A stretch of DNA of 64,000 bases, taken from the NCBI GenBank assembly GCA_963682025.1, contig OY821518.1, forward strand, positions 28,542,882-28,606,881. The letters are read 5' to 3'. The notes under the pieces were generated by a model. It was not told the origin of the DNA. It did no database searches and was given only the letters and a program-made list of their open reading frames with translations. This document shows positions 32,360 to 44,502 of the stretch, in pieces. Origin of the DNA: Cordilura impudica (Eukaryota; Arthropoda; Insecta; Diptera; Scathophagidae). Made by a program: the position numbers and the translations under genes. Every line of letters begins with the position of its first letter. The stretch's first letter is position 1.

Positions 32360-35300
32360 TGCAAAAAATGAATAAAATCATTTTTTTTTTTATCTCGAAA
32401 ACCTGACGTGATAGGGAAGAACCAATTTCAGATTCCAATTCACCCCACCAAATTACACTAGGAAAGATATTTGCTCGAGATATTTTTTTATTTTGAGATA
32501 TTTTTGATTTAAAAAAAACGTATAATTGTTACGGTCTCGATTTTAAACACGTACATTATATTATCTACTCGTATTATGACTATTTTTTTTGTCGAGAAAA
32601 TTAAAATTTTTTGATATTATGGCCAAAAAGGTCCCCAAACTTGAATTTTGAGATAGAGCATGTTCTGGAACATTCCAAGCAACATCGTTAAAGAAATTTT
32701 TCAAAAAAAAAAAAATACATTGCAAGATAGAGACCGTCAGAAATAAGTTCTGTAAAAGTCACCACCTAAGAAAAAGGGAAAAAAACTTTTGTATGAAACC
32801 ATCGTTACATGATGAAAACTCGGAAATGATTGATTATATAGGTTAGAAACGTTGATTCCGCACATGTTTTTAAAAATTTAACATTTTTATTATAAAACCC
32901 AATAGATTTTGAAGACATTCCGTTATTTCTGACCATTTATTAGATTTTTGCAAGACTTTAATCCACTTGTAATAATTTCACAATTTATCTATGTTAAGCT
33001 ATAAAATCAATTATTTAAACTAATCTAACAAAATCTATTTAATCTATATTATTTGTAACAACTAATATGTTCAAATTTCCTGCAATTAATAATATTTCAT
33101 TAAGAGCAAAAAAAACTGGATTAAAATATAAAAAACTGAAACAAAATCAAATACAAGACAGATATCTGTGATATTGTTTGCATGAAATATTTCTTAAAAC
33201 AGCCTATTTGATATACAGGGCCTGGATCTTAAGATTTTTAGAGTTAAATACTTTCAAAAATTAAAATGTCCTCACAATTTTTATTGTGTCTAGCCTAAAA
33301 AAACTGGCTCATATATTGTTGGCAAAACAATATAAAAATAACATTACCAACGCTATTAAGTCATTAGACGTTATTTTCCAAATGTCATTATATTTACTTA
33401 TGTGGACTAGTTGAACAGTGTTACTTGCCACCATACGCACTATTCTAGTTTTATTATTATTTTTTGCCTTTTACTTAAAGCCAAAATAAATAGTCGTACC
33501 ATAAAATATGTTAACAGGTTTTAGATATTTTTGTTAATATGTTACCAAAAAGGTTTTTTTTTTGTGGCAGTTATATTTTACATCAAATAAAAAAAACTCA
33601 TGTTGTTTTGTTTAAGTTGTATAGAAAAAGTTAGTTTGGCGTTGAAAAGACTATTTAATACTTGTTTATATTAGGCATACTTTAAATTGCTGTTTTATTT
33701 AGACAAAAATAAAATTGCTTAAGCCGCTCTGAATGTTGTAAAAAATATTTCTTTTGAAGATTTTAATTTATGATTCAGCAATATTTCTATAGCACATATA
33801 TGGAATACCAAGCTGGCTGTAATGGATAACTATAATAAAGTTTGTGCCTTAAATCTTTTGTTTCATATGATGGGTGGCATATGAATAAATAATGACGCAT
33901 AGTTTAAAGTTTGCTTCAAAATACTTTCAAACTATGAAAATTTTTAACAAATGTTAGTCCATCAATTAAAATTGATACCGATTTGATTACATGTCAAAAA
34001 CAAAAGGTATCAGTAAAAAATAATGATGCAATCATTTCTTAAGGCTTTATAACTAAAATAGATTTTTTTTTTACACACTAACTAAATGTAAACAATTAAG
34101 TAAAACTAGTTTTTGCCGCTATTGATTCACTGAAATTGACCATTACGAAAAAACATATTTACAAAGTGAACGCATTTATTTGAAATTTGCGTATAACGCA
34201 ACAATATGAAATTGTTTTCTTAGATTTTTTTTAATTTAGAGCCGCAATAAACATAGTCCAAGTGGACTTAAAATTTTATATAGGTCTGTAGTCTCTTAAA
34301 AACAAGTAAATGTGTAAGTTTTTTTTTTTTTTGAACGACTGGCTGACAGTTTGAAAAAAAATAATATAAGTTTGCTTTTGGACAAAATAAAATATAGAAA
34401 AAGATTAAGATCATTGCATGTCTTGCAACACGCATAACCAAATGCAGCCGTTCGGTTAACGCACATTATTTTTGGGGCAAGTCACAAATATGCAAAAACA
34501 AATTTATTGTTATGGTTTTATAACCTTTGCACCACTTGGCTTACAAAGAAAAAAAATGTCAATAAATTTGATTCACTGGGAAATAGAGACTTTTGGGCTA
34601 CAACGAATTTAAATATAAATTTTTTTTCTATAACAAGTTTGCTGCTCTTAAATGTTCGCGACTGTGTTCTGACATTTATATTACTGGTATGCTCATTTGT
34701 TATTATTTTTTTTCTTCCATCAAATAAGTCATAATAAATCAATAATTAATTTTCAAAAATATCCCAGCAAAGCTTGTATAACCTCTACATTCACTTTAAA
34801 ATCATGTTATTTTTTTTAGTGTTTTCAATCAAATCTATTTATTTGAAGCAGATTCTTGTAACTTAATTTATATAAACTTCCCGACTAGCCAACACTCTAA
34901 AACTTTCAGCCTTGACTAAAAGTGAATGACAATATATTAATTAATCATTTCCTAAATGATGTGATTATTATCTCTCATGGTTAACCAATCGAAGGCGTAA
35001 AAAAGCATGTCTTCCACATCATTATTTGATTTACTGGTACATGTTTCTTTTAATTTTATGAAGCCTATTTTTTAAAAAACCATTTGTTATAGTGATTTGT
35101 GCTTGTCAAATGACCTAGTGAAAGTTGTTGTTGTTATCGTAAGACCTTCAAACTTTTGCTAACACCTTAAAATTTTTAAGTTATGGCCAAACGAAACCGT
35201 TTTTAGATAACTTCAATATTTAACTGCGTAAGTTTTTAGGCCATTTTAAATTTGGTTTTTCCAAATTAATTATAATTGGTAAAATTTTTTTTACAACATA

Positions 35301-36712
35301 AATATTTGATGATTTTATCTATAATATCTGAAAGTTAAACTTTAATTTAAAAATTCATCTACTTTCAGGATAGACTTCTCTTTCAACACAAAAAATTTTT
35401 CAATTAATAATCTTAAAATACATCAGCCATTCTTTCCATACTTTCTCTAAACAAGAATACTTCGAAGTTTAAAGTTGACATGAGTCCGGAAATTTGTCAG
35501 CCATGTGAAAGTAGGTCCTTATGGCTTTTAAGCATAAAGAATTTAAACTTAAGTTTAGTCTTTATTTTAAACCTGGGATCTGATCTTCGCATTCATTATT
35601 GAAATTTTTCAATCAATATTATTTTTTTATTTTCCAAAATGTTAGAAATTTATAGTTGACCTGTTGTTTTAATATGTGATGGGGTTTATTCCAAAATTAA
35701 AAAAAAAATGGGAATAGTTAGGAATTGTTAACGAATTATGGCCTCTGGTTAAGAGCAAAAGTGAAACGAGCTCCGTCTTCTTTAAATAATAAACCAAAAT
35801 ATGGTATTTCTTTTGATTTTACTGGCTATCGAATGCGGAAATTAGACCACTGGTTAGTTGAAACTGACCAATATTTTGTATTGTAGTGAGTGCATGAACA
35901 CGGTGTATAAAAACACTAATTATGATTCATGTACTCACAAACAATACGATATGGACATAGTGTAAAAGGTTAAGCGCTAAATGCATAATCCATACACACA
36001 CACACTATGTATATTTGGGTCTAGATATCAAGCAACAAGTGTTCGATTTGTTTGCATTGATTTAATTTGATCTTTTATTTTCATTTGACCATCTGGAATT
36101 TATGGGTGGCAATTGTAAATATGTAAACACAAAAGCGATGTACGCGGGGAATACTATTACAACAATCGTTGCACTTTTAGTGTCACTCAGTATATTGCTT
36201 ACTGTAAAATGTAAAATTCTATTTAATTTAAATGTATTGAAGTGGATTGCAATAAATCACTCGATTTTATCAATAAGATCCAATTCGTAAATTGTATATA
36301 AAGAGCAAATTAATTTAAATAAAATCAATTATAATAAAACCGTGAATTGGAAAGCGTCTTTTTATTTAGAGCTTGAGTACTTCATATGGCAACCACACCA
36401 TATGAAGTCCAGAGCCAGTAAAACAAAATTATCTTTACATCATCTCAACAGTTATTATATGACCGATCCTGCCTTCTTCTCAACTTATATTATAGTATAT
36501 ATCGAGGCTATATACCATTTGTATAGCTCTATCAGGTTCATAGACCACTTATTTTGTTTATCGTATTCATAAACCATTTATGCAAAGCCAGCGCCAACGA
36601 ATTAGTAATTTAAAACGCGTAAATAACATTCCACAGGCATTGAGTCAGTGAAGAATACCTGTAAATCAACTAAGCAATATATTGCGTTTAATTGCAATTT
36701 TCTATAAAAAAA
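32360..36712. other. 4.3 kb with no recognisable gene or repeat
   Basis: The largest stretch without a transposon I can name. AT-rich with short T-runs. ORFs at 34507-34734 (and its antisense), 36102-36290 and 36342-36572 have no domain, repeat support or codon pattern that I trust. A (CA)n of about 5 units lies at 35996-36005. Possibly intron or intergenic unique DNA. Confidence 0.5.
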
Positions 36713-37351
36713 AAAGTAAGAAAATTATAGTCGGTCTAGACCGTCTGTACGATACCCTATACCATGCGTTTAGAGATCCTATCTCTTAGGCCAAACTAAC
36801 TGGACATAGAAAATAAGCATAAATCAAATTCGAGTGGGATTTTTATTATTTTTTTTGGCTGCAGATATGAAAAAGTTCATATCGGATGATATATCTATAT
36901 GAGGACTAGGCCCCAAATTGGACCGATCCTGACCATGTTTGGTAAAGTCTCTTGTTTATTGCAAAAATATATACAAACAAAATTTGAGAAGAATCAGTGC
37001 AATATTTTTGTTTTTTGATAGATATAAGTGAAGATGGGGAAGCAGCTCTATATGGTGCCTATGAGTAAGAGTTGTCCCATAGGGATCATTTTTAAACTAC
37101 TCATTAATGGGCGCAACAAACGCATACAAACCCAATTTGAGTAAGATCTATATGACAATTTGGATCTTATGGCAATTTATGTCGATTTCATAGGGGTCAT
37201 TTGTATGGGGGCTAGGTCTGAACATGGACCGATTCTCACCAATTTCAATATGGCCGATAGCAGCTTATGCACCAAATTTCATCAAAATATATTAATATTT
37301 GCGACCTGCAGTTTGATTGCAAGGTTTACATGGACACACAGACGGACGATT

Positions 37352-38422
37352 TGCGGAAAATTTCCCGAAAACAATTTCCCGAAAAGAATTTCCCGAAAAC
37401 AATTTCCCGAAATTACAATTTCCCGAACACAATTTCCCGAAATTACAATTTCCCGAACACAATTTCCCGAACACAATTTCCCGAAATTACAATTTCCCTA
37501 AATTACGATTTCCCGAAATACAATTTCCCGAACACAATTTCCCGAAACTACAATTTCCCGAAATTACTATTTCTTCAAAGAGTTTGTTGATGGCATTTCC
37601 GAAACAATATCATCAGAAATTCCGACCGAAGCGCGAGCAATCAGTTCATGACCACTTGATGTAGTGGTCCGGGCAAGATCTTTCAGCTCATTAACGATTT
37701 TTTCTTTAGCAACGAAAGCCGCTTCGGCACTGTGATTGTTATGACCCTACCGCTACAATGTTTTCCTCGATAAAGGATACAACGCTATCAACGGACTGAC
37801 TGTCGTCATGATACAAGAAATCATTCAAAAGCAACCTCGGTTTAACTTTTTCGCTATCCAGGAATTCGAGTGGCATAGTAACTGAGTATTACAACGCAAA
37901 TAACTGAAAAACTTCGCTATGCAAGATGGTAACGATTCCGTAGCAGCTACTGCATGGGCATGATGTAATAGAGTGAGCGTTATCCGTCGGGAAGTCTGAA
38001 TACCGAAGTGTTCAAAGTCACAATGAAAAAATAAGCGTATGACAATCCAATAAATAGGTCCGGATGACGAGGGAGGGTGGAAGAGGAAGGGCGTGGTGCG
38101 GGGTGGGGGAATTGTTTTTTCGAGAAGTCGTATACTCGGGATATTGTTTTTTTAAGAAATCGTATGCAGCAAGTTTTTTTTATGGGGGAAATGAAGAATA
38201 TATGGGAAGTTGTAAACTTAAAATAGAGAAATTGTAATTTCGGGAAATTTTTTTTCGGGAAATCGTAATTTCGGGAAATTGAAATTTCGGGAAATTGTAA
38301 TTTCTGGAAATTGTTTTCGGGAAATTGTAATTTCGGGAAATTGTTTTCGGGGAATTTTTTTTCGGGGAATTGTTTTTTCGGGCAATTGTATTTGGGAAAT
38401 TGTTTTCGGAAAATTTTCCGCA
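37352..38422. mobile_element. Foldback element with tandem-repeat arms
   Basis: The left arm (37352-37575) starts TGCGGAAAATTTCCCGAAAA and consists of about 14 units of AATTTCCCGAAATTAC or AATTTCCCGAACAC (12-16 bp). The right arm (38222-38422) is the inverted equivalent (TTTCGGGAAATTG units), ending TTTTCGGAAAATTTTCCGCA. The ~650 bp interior is less AT-rich and holds coding remains on the minus strand. The architecture matches Drosophila Foldback elements: long inverted ends built of short direct repeats. Candidate 9-bp flanks GACGGACGA / GACGCAGAC agree only partly. The frames here (for example 37317-37664, 37980-38453) are mostly translations of the repeats. Confidence 0.85.
37580..37880 (-). 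pseudogene. FLYWCH/MULE-like protein fragment inside the foldback
   Basis: The minus strand gives HNNHSAEAAFVAKEKIVNEL, then KDLARTTTSSGHELIARASV, then GISDDIVSEMPSTNSL (about 37745-37580). This pattern (HNH..AEAA.., ..ARASAGISD..MPS) is what follows the FLYWCH zinc-binding domain in MULE-type transposase proteins. Just upstream on the same strand is MPLEFLDSEKVKPRLLLNDF (about 37878-37820) in another frame, unidentified. The catalytic MULE domain is absent. Family assignment rests on my recollection of the pattern. Confidence 0.55.
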
Positions 38423-38587
38423 GACGCAGACGGACGGACGGACGAACGGACATCGTTAAATCGAATCAGATAGTGATTCTGATTCGATCGGTATAATAAA
38501 AGATGGGTCTAGGTCAAATGTTTTTGGTACTTACAAACAGCAGCACAAAGTCATTATACCCAAACCACATAGTGGTATAGGGTATAA

Positions 38588-38913
38588 AAATAAATGAAGT
38601 AATGGATCATGATTACGTTTCATTTCCATGAGCCAAATCACTCTGGATAACAAGCGCAGTGTGGATATGGTGAAAAAAATTCAGAATGCTTTTGAAGAAA
38701 AAGTATGCAATATATATAAGAAAATTAAAAATGTTTAGCATCCGGTTGCTTTTTTCTTTATTCCCGGTATGGGAATAAGGAAATAGTGTTTATCGACATT
38801 TAACTTAAATTTTATTAGATTTTGACTGCCAGGAAAAACTTTTGTGGGGAGCTTAGTTCAACTTAAAAGCTAATTTTCTCTGCAATTCGTTGTGTGGTCA
38901 ACCGGATGATAGA
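38588..38913 (+). repeat. Short dispersed repeat plus unassigned DNA
   Basis: 'tttcatttccatga', 'ggataacaag' and 'gaaaaagtatgca' (38615-38710) recur in order at about 50407-50515. The rest is unassigned. Confidence 0.45.
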
Positions 38914-39489
38914 CTACAAACGGATTTGATCTAAAAGAGAAGCGGGTAGTACGAACTGAATTTCGGGTACTTGGAGTGAGTTCGCTAATCTCAGAAGATT
39001 ATTTCCCACGATAGTATCTATAGAACAGTTTAACACAACCCACATTCCGAGATGTTTTAACGAATCAATGGAGCTGGATACTTTACTGTCATTAATGAGC
39101 ATCAACCTTCTCCTTTATACACGATACAGTAGCTCCAAAATAGACTTTGAGAATTTTAAGGTATGCATTTTATGGAGATCAGAAGGAGTGAAGTAATTTT
39201 TGCACCATTTTTAAAAACCAAGACACTTGAATGCTCCTTTCGTAACTTGCGATCAATCCCACAGACATCACATTGAATTCTCATTCCTAGAACATTAAGA
39301 GTATCCGATTCCTCAGTATCTATATCGCCTATATATACAGATGACATTGTTGAATCCAAGTCCCTATAGGTCAAATAAAAATATTGCATCATTCGCGCAT
39401 TAAAACCATTACCACTCGCTTTACCCCACTCCAAGATTGGTAACAGGACCCCAACCTCAAAAAGGAATAATAACTTGTTTTCCATTCTG
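38914..39489 (-). pseudogene. Coding-like remnant, unidentified
   Basis: Two frames on the minus strand look protein-like rather than random: one includes LGMRIQCDVCGIDRKLRKEH and SSVLVFKNGAKI (39485-39156), the other SSSIDSLKHLGMWVVLNCSI (39105-38914). A CxxC pair is visible in CDVC. I do not recognise the family. It could be one broken gene or a transposon fragment; HN1 copy D starts 52 bp beyond its right edge. Confidence 0.35.
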
Positions 39490-39540
39490 TTGTCTTAACA
39501 GTAAATACATATATTATTTTAATTATGAGTTGTTATTAAA

Positions 39541-39896
39541 TCTATATTATTACTTGGCTAGGCGAATTCTTGTGACCGATGTTTTGTTCTACCGTTTTAT
39601 ACCGATTTTGGCCAATAATATACTTATTTGAAAGGCATTTCTTTTCAGCCGTTTTGCAGATTTACAAATTTTTAAATTTTTTCATTTATTTTGAGTAAAT
39701 TGCATTTAAATTTGCTACTAACACATACTTAACATTATACATATGCTATGTGTGTTTTATTGAATTTGTTACTGAGTTTGTTATCTTCATTCACAATAAT
39801 AATAAACCATAAAAGTTTTGGTTTGTGAATTGGCTAAGTTGAAAAATAGAGGTGCCTAGAAATCGCACTCGAATTTTGAGCGCTGGAATCTGCTAG
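39541..39896 (+). mobile_element. HN1 Helitron copy D
   Basis: It starts TCTATATTATTACTTGGCTA after A and ends GCGCTGGAATCTGCTAG before T. The terminal hairpin CTCGAATTTTGAG is present. 356 bp. Confidence 0.85.
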
Positions 39897-40156
39897 TTAT
39901 TATTGATACATTAAATAATCTAATCCATAGAAACAAATTTTTTATTAAAACTCTTTCTTTCCTGATGCATATGAGTTTTGAATCTCTCCATGACGGTGCG
40001 TGACTTTGCGTGACTATTTTAAAATTAATAATTGATCACAACAAATCTATGGACAAAGTTTCAGATCGATCGGATAAGGGGAAATGGGGTTTAAAACACT
40101 CCGTGATTGTGCGTGGCTATGCGTGACAGTGCATGACTACATCAAAGTTAATCTTT

Positions 40157-41000
40157 TTGAAGTGTAAACATCTATACGCGCAATGGGGTAAATTTCTATT
40201 TCACAATACAATCACATAAACAACGTAACATGTGAGCTCACATGTTACGCCGATAAAAGTCGATCGTTGATAAAAGTCCATTGTCAGCAAAATATTAGAG
40301 CCAAGAAGAGCTTGAAGATGAAGACATCACAGAAATATTAGTTTCCATAAACCAGTTATTGTAATATACTTTTATATTTGAAATTAAAAAAAAAATCTCT
40401 CTAAAATTAAAAATATTTAATTTAAAATTAAAAAACTCAATTTGATGTTTAAAAAAATTACAGATGAATTTCAAAATAATTTTATTTAACATTTAAAAAA
40501 TATAAATCGAAACTTATGTTCTATATTCATTTTTCCATTTAAAAACCAAAGAATTTATTAATAAGTACTTAGTTTTTCAATCAAGAGGTAATGAAATTAA
40601 AAAAAAAAAAATTAGCAACTTTTGTTTTGACTGCAGTTTGTTTTAGCATCTTTTTTTTGCAATTTAGCATCTTTTCAATTTCAAATTATGGCAACACTGG
40701 CTGTGCACCGTAAGATAAATCGATGTGACTTTTGATCGTATTGGTGAAAAAATTATGATATAAAATTGTTTCAGCTAATTCAACAACCCTTTGCTGTAAA
40801 ACGATAAATATTTTACAATATAATCGTATAACATATACATAATTCAACAACCACACAAGTACAACCAGAATCCCTGCAGTTGTTTGCCATAAGTGATACA
40901 TAGATGGCGCTTTCTGTTTGATTTTAAAAAATGACATAAACAAATCTTTAATTACCAGATGTTTATACATATCCCCTGTGATCGGACTCACATGATTTTT
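40157..41000 (+). repeat. Family L copy 2
   Basis: The left block (40157-40230) and the block near 40690-40765 match 24653-24790; the right block (40875-41000) matches 27715-27835. In copy 1 the middle is replaced by M1 pieces and the TGAAAAA array. Non-coding; class unknown. Confidence 0.55.
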
Positions 41001-41436
41001 TCACGGCAAATCTAATGCACAGCAATCCGTAATTCGATCATTAACTGCATCGGAATTCGGTAGCCATAATGAATTAATTTTATTTAGGCCTCATTAAATA
41101 TTTTTCTACGTTCTTTTTTTATTCGTACATCTAAGTCTCAGAGTCTCTTAAAGCACTTCTATGAATTAAACATAATTGAAATTAATAAATTAACTAAATT
41201 ATTATAAAAAACAAAACTTAAATTAACATGAACAAGAAATATGAACAAAAAGTAAACATCAAAATGATTAATAATTGAACAAATTAATAACTGCCATTTT
41301 AAATAACAATGCACGGTGATCCGTTTTAAGTTGATTTTAGGTTGATTATTTATATATTTATTTATATTAATTACAATTCAAAGTAAATTTGTATTCTAAT
41401 TTGGGTCGTCCAGGGATAAGCCGGGTGACAAAGACC
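41001..41436. other. No gene seen
   Basis: AT-rich; nothing recognisable. Confidence 0.45.
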
Positions 41437-41546
41437 ATTTGGCTGGTTTTTGCAGCGACAGACCAAAGCCTCTGGTGGGAATCGAAGCCACGACTCCCAC
41501 ATGATAGGCGCGCATGCTACCTACTCACCTACTGGGGTGCTTTGGA
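41437..41546 (-). repeat. tRNA-like SINE head
   Basis: The minus strand has an A-box-like AGTAGGTGAGTAGGTAGC and, about 40 bases on, a B-box-like GGCTTCGATTCC within GTGGCTTCGATTCCCAC, which can form a T-arm. The spacing is right for RNA polymerase III internal promoters. The acceptor stem does not close, so this is not a working tRNA gene but looks like a tRNA-derived SINE. It abuts the truncated end of the LINE. Confidence 0.5.
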
Positions 41547-41887
41547 GAAAGTTAATTTGTTCAATAAATAATCAGGGGCTTGTGTGTGAATAACTTGATG
41601 AAAAAATATCAAATTACGAATCTTTAGATACGATGTGAAACTGTATAAAGTATTGAGATATTCTATCATATTTTCTTTTATTAAAAACATATCTAGCACA
41701 GTTGTTAATAGTTATTTGTAATTTATACATCGATCGAAGTCACCAAAAACAATAACACCATAAGTCAAAATGGGCACATTTAATGTTTTTACAAGTTTAA
41801 GTTTAATATCGCTTGTGCAGAGTGCCAAAGTTTCCGAACGACGTTATACATTCTCAATATAGTGTAGGTAATATGATCCTTACATTT
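41547..41887 (-). pseudogene. LINE ORF2, end of RT / C-terminal region
   Basis: The minus strand reads KDHITYTILRMYNVVRKLWH (from about 41878), then after frame changes ILTYGVIVFGDFD, CARYVFNKRKYDRISQY and HQVIHTQAPDYL, ending at the SINE-like sequence. These are the conserved post-RT motifs of Jockey-group LINEs (R.LW, LTYG, ARYVF..RRYDHISQ). MITE-A copy 2 lies immediately upstream in the reading direction, within the residues before KDHI. Confidence 0.8.
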
Positions 41888-42652
41888 CTGTGGTTTTCTA
41901 GAATAACCGCATATTTCACAAAATCAAAATGTTCAGGCGAGCCAAAAAACGTTATATTTGAAATTATGGGCTCGATATAAAAATTTTAGAACTTTTTATT
42001 TAACAGTCCTGTAGATATGGACAATAAATACTTTATACAAAATTTTAAGCCAAAAATCTTCAGAGGAATATATCCTGGAGAAGGACGAAAAAAACAATAT
42101 GTAAATTACACTTAAAGTGTGTGCAGATAAAACAACTTATGTCGACAAACGTCGTTTTCTTTGAAAAAGATGGAACCACCCATGTAGACATAAGTTGTTG
42201 TTGCTTGAAAAATTGATTTTTTTGTTTGTCAGCAAAAAGTTAACGGGACTTAGGATGAGAATATAGCAACGTATCAAGAATAATAGTGATAAAAAATAAC
42301 AGAAATAAAAACACAAGTTTTTATAAGTGGTTATAAACTGAAAACTAATCCAAAATTAGTTTGCATTTTTTTTTTTTTTCATTAATAACAACGTATGTCG
42401 CTATGTGTTGTTTTCTGAGAAAATAATTTGTCAGCGATCAAGCGTAGATTGACATACGTCGATAGTGCCGCAAATTAATTTAATAAACATTTAAGTTACG
42501 TCGTTATTTAAAGAAAAATCTCAGAAATGGTCAATATTTTTTTTTTAAATAATTGAACACATGTAAAGAGCGTTAAAAATTAATATATTTGGCATCGTTA
42601 ACTCAAAACTGACAAAAATGGACATACGCGGTTATTTCAGAAAACCACAGAC
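41888..42652. mobile_element. MITE-A copy 2 (complete)
   Basis: The left end CTGTGGTTTTCTAGAATAAC and the right end, whose reverse is TCTGTGGTTTTCTGAAATAA, form ~30 bp inverted termini. The interior matches 1-740, including the paired CTTATGTCGAC / GACATAAG motifs. It splits the LINE frame between ..INSELK and KDHITYT... Exact target duplication unclear. Confidence 0.85.
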
Positions 42653-42715
42653 TTAAGCTCAGAATTAATTACAAATCCAAGATTTTTTTACAACCCTAAC
42701 GTAGTTTACAACTTT

Positions 42716-43134
42716 ATTATACATGAAAAAACTCGATAAATTGTCTTAAGAATAACCTCCAATGTGTATAACTTGAGTAAGAGCTTGAGTTTTTGAGCTT
42801 TAATAGAGAGATTATTAAATGGCAAACTAAATCGTCAGCCGGTCCAATAGGACGGAATAAAAATATTTGTGCATCATCAGCATAAAGGTGAATGTTTGGA
42901 CTATCACAACAGTAAACGGTGATGAACAAACTAAATAGAATTGGACCGAGAATTTAACCCTGTGGTATGCCCGAGCAAACACGTTTTGTTGTAGAGAAAA
43001 GTGACTTAGAATTTACTCTTTGATAGCGATCAGACGGTGAGATTAGATGCATACCTGCTGAACCCAAAGTATTTTATAAGTAGTTGTAATAAAACTTCAT
43101 GATTGACGGTATCAAATGCTCTTCAATAACCTTC
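42716..43134 (-). pseudogene. LINE ORF2, RT domain with YADD motif
   Basis: The minus strand gives AFDTVNHEVLLQLLIKYFGF (about 43120-43061), RYQRVNSKS, RVCSGIPQG, LGPILFSLFITVYC and HLYADDAQIFLF (about 42895-42860). AFDTVNH carries the first RT aspartate and YADD the second pair. GIPQG..LGPxLF is the core RT motif. Several frame changes and an in-frame stop separate the blocks. M1 copy 6 interrupts the frame at 43135. Confidence 0.85.
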
Positions 43135-43906
43135 AATAGGACAGTACGACTTTGTGCTGCTGTTTGTAACAACCAAAAATATTTGACCTAGACCCATCTT
43201 TTATTATACCGATCGACTCAGAATCACTTTCTTAGTCGATTTAGCGATGTCCGTTCGTCCGTCCGTCCGTCTATGTGTCCATTTAAATATTTTAATCAAA
43301 CTACAGGTCGCAAATATGAATATATTTTGAAGAAATTTGATATATGAGCTTTTATCAGCCATATCATGAAAGCTGTTGAAATTGGGGAAAATCGGTCCAT
43401 GTTCAGACCTACTCCCCATACAAATTACCCCTATGAAATCGACATAAATTGCCATAAGATTCAAATTATCATATAGATCTTACTCAAATTGGGTTTGAAT
43501 GCATTTATTACATCCGTTAATGAGTAGTCCAAAAATAACCTCTATAGGACAATTCATAGTCATAGGCCCCATATAGAGCTGCCTCCCGATCTTCACTTAA
43601 ATCCATCAAAAAACAAAAATATTGCACAGATTTTTCTCAAATTTTGTTTGTATATATTTTTTCAAAATATAAATGACTTTGCCAAATATGGTCAGGATCG
43701 GTCCATTTTTCGACCAAGTCCCCATATAAATATAGCACCCGATATGAACTTTTTCATATCTGCAGCTAAAAAATTAATAACAATGCCACTCAAATTTGGA
43801 TTATATTTATTTTCTATATCGAATTAGTTGGACCGAAAGATAGGGTCTCTAAACCATGGTATAGGGTATCATATGGTCGGTCTAGACCGACTATAATTTT
43901 CTTTCT
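43135..43906 (-). mobile_element. M1 copy 6, inserted in the LINE
   Basis: It runs from 'gactttgtgctgctgtttg' (right end, outer TATACCC tip missing) through the GTCC run (43249-43270) to TAGACCGACTATAATTTTC near 43903. It lies between two parts of the LINE RT domain. Confidence 0.8.
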
Positions 43907-44138
43907 TCTTTTTTATCATAAAGAAAGTTTTTTTTCTTGGTTGGAAATAAGGCATTCAACTGATTTAAACAGCGATGAAAGAATACTAATGGGTCGATAG
44001 TCTTGAATAGCTGAAGACCGATTATTACCAACTAGTATGATATTTGCAATTTTCCAATGATTAGCGAAATTTGATGTGGTAATGGTTTCGTTGAAAATGT
44101 GAGTTAAATCAGATAGTATAAATGGCTGTATAAGTTTA
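43907..44138 (-). pseudogene. LINE ORF2, N-terminal RT block
   Basis: The minus strand reads IKDKLIQPFILSDLTHIFNE (from 44138), then FANHWKIANIILVGNNRSSA and DYRPISILSSLFKSVECLI. This is the RT segment with W..A.IIPV and YRPISLL motifs that precedes the AFDTVNH block. HN1 copy E is inserted just before IKDKL. Confidence 0.85.
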
Positions 44139-44502
44139 TCTTTAATATTAATAGGCTAGGCGATTTCTTGTGACCGATGTATTGTTCTACCGTTTTATCC
44201 CGATTTTGACCAAACGTATATTATTTGAAAGGTATTTCTTTTTAGCCGTTTTGCAGATTTACAAATTTTAAAATTGTTTCCTTCATTTTGAGTAAATTGT
44301 ATTTAAAGTTGCTACTAACACATACATAAAATGTGTGTGTTTATTAAATTTGTTAATGTGTTTGTAATAAAAATCAGTTTGTTTTTTGTGTTGATTTGTG
44401 AATTGGCTATAATTGATTAGCATGCCTTTAGGCTCTTAATTTAATGAAAAAATAAAATGTTCTATAATTTGCACTCGAATTTCGAGGGCTGGAATCTGCT
44501 AG
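44139..44502 (+). mobile_element. HN1 Helitron copy E, inserted in the LINE
   Basis: It starts TCTTTAATATTAATAGGCTA after A and ends GAGGGCTGGAATCTGCTAG before T, with the hairpin CTCGAATTTCGAG (13 bp, nearly palindromic) at 44473-44485. 364 bp. LINE coding remains lie on both sides. Confidence 0.9.

Larger units (their letters stand above)
36713..38587 (+). mobile_element. M1 copy 5, split by a foldback element
   Basis: The left part (36713-37351) begins 'agtaagaaaattata' and GTCGGTCTAGACCGTC, and reaches the GACGGACG run. The right part (38423-38587) resumes in the same GGAC run and ends 'ggtatagggtataaaaa'. The foldback at 37352-38422 sits inside the GGAC microsatellite. Confidence 0.85.

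Noticed and set aside
34507..34742. Overlapping sense/antisense ORFs of ~75 aa
   Set aside because: Low-complexity, no homology recognised, mutually antisense.
36102..36572. ORFs of 62 and 76 aa near 36.1-36.6 kb
   Set aside because: No splice or domain evidence; consistent with chance in AT-rich DNA.
37350..37575. Regularly spaced repeat resembling a CRISPR array
   Set aside because: Units are contiguous without unique spacers, the DNA is eukaryotic, and the same array recurs inverted at 38222-38422.
41437..41546. Functional tRNA gene on the minus strand
   Set aside because: Box A/B-like words are present but acceptor and anticodon stems do not close; a SINE head is the better reading.
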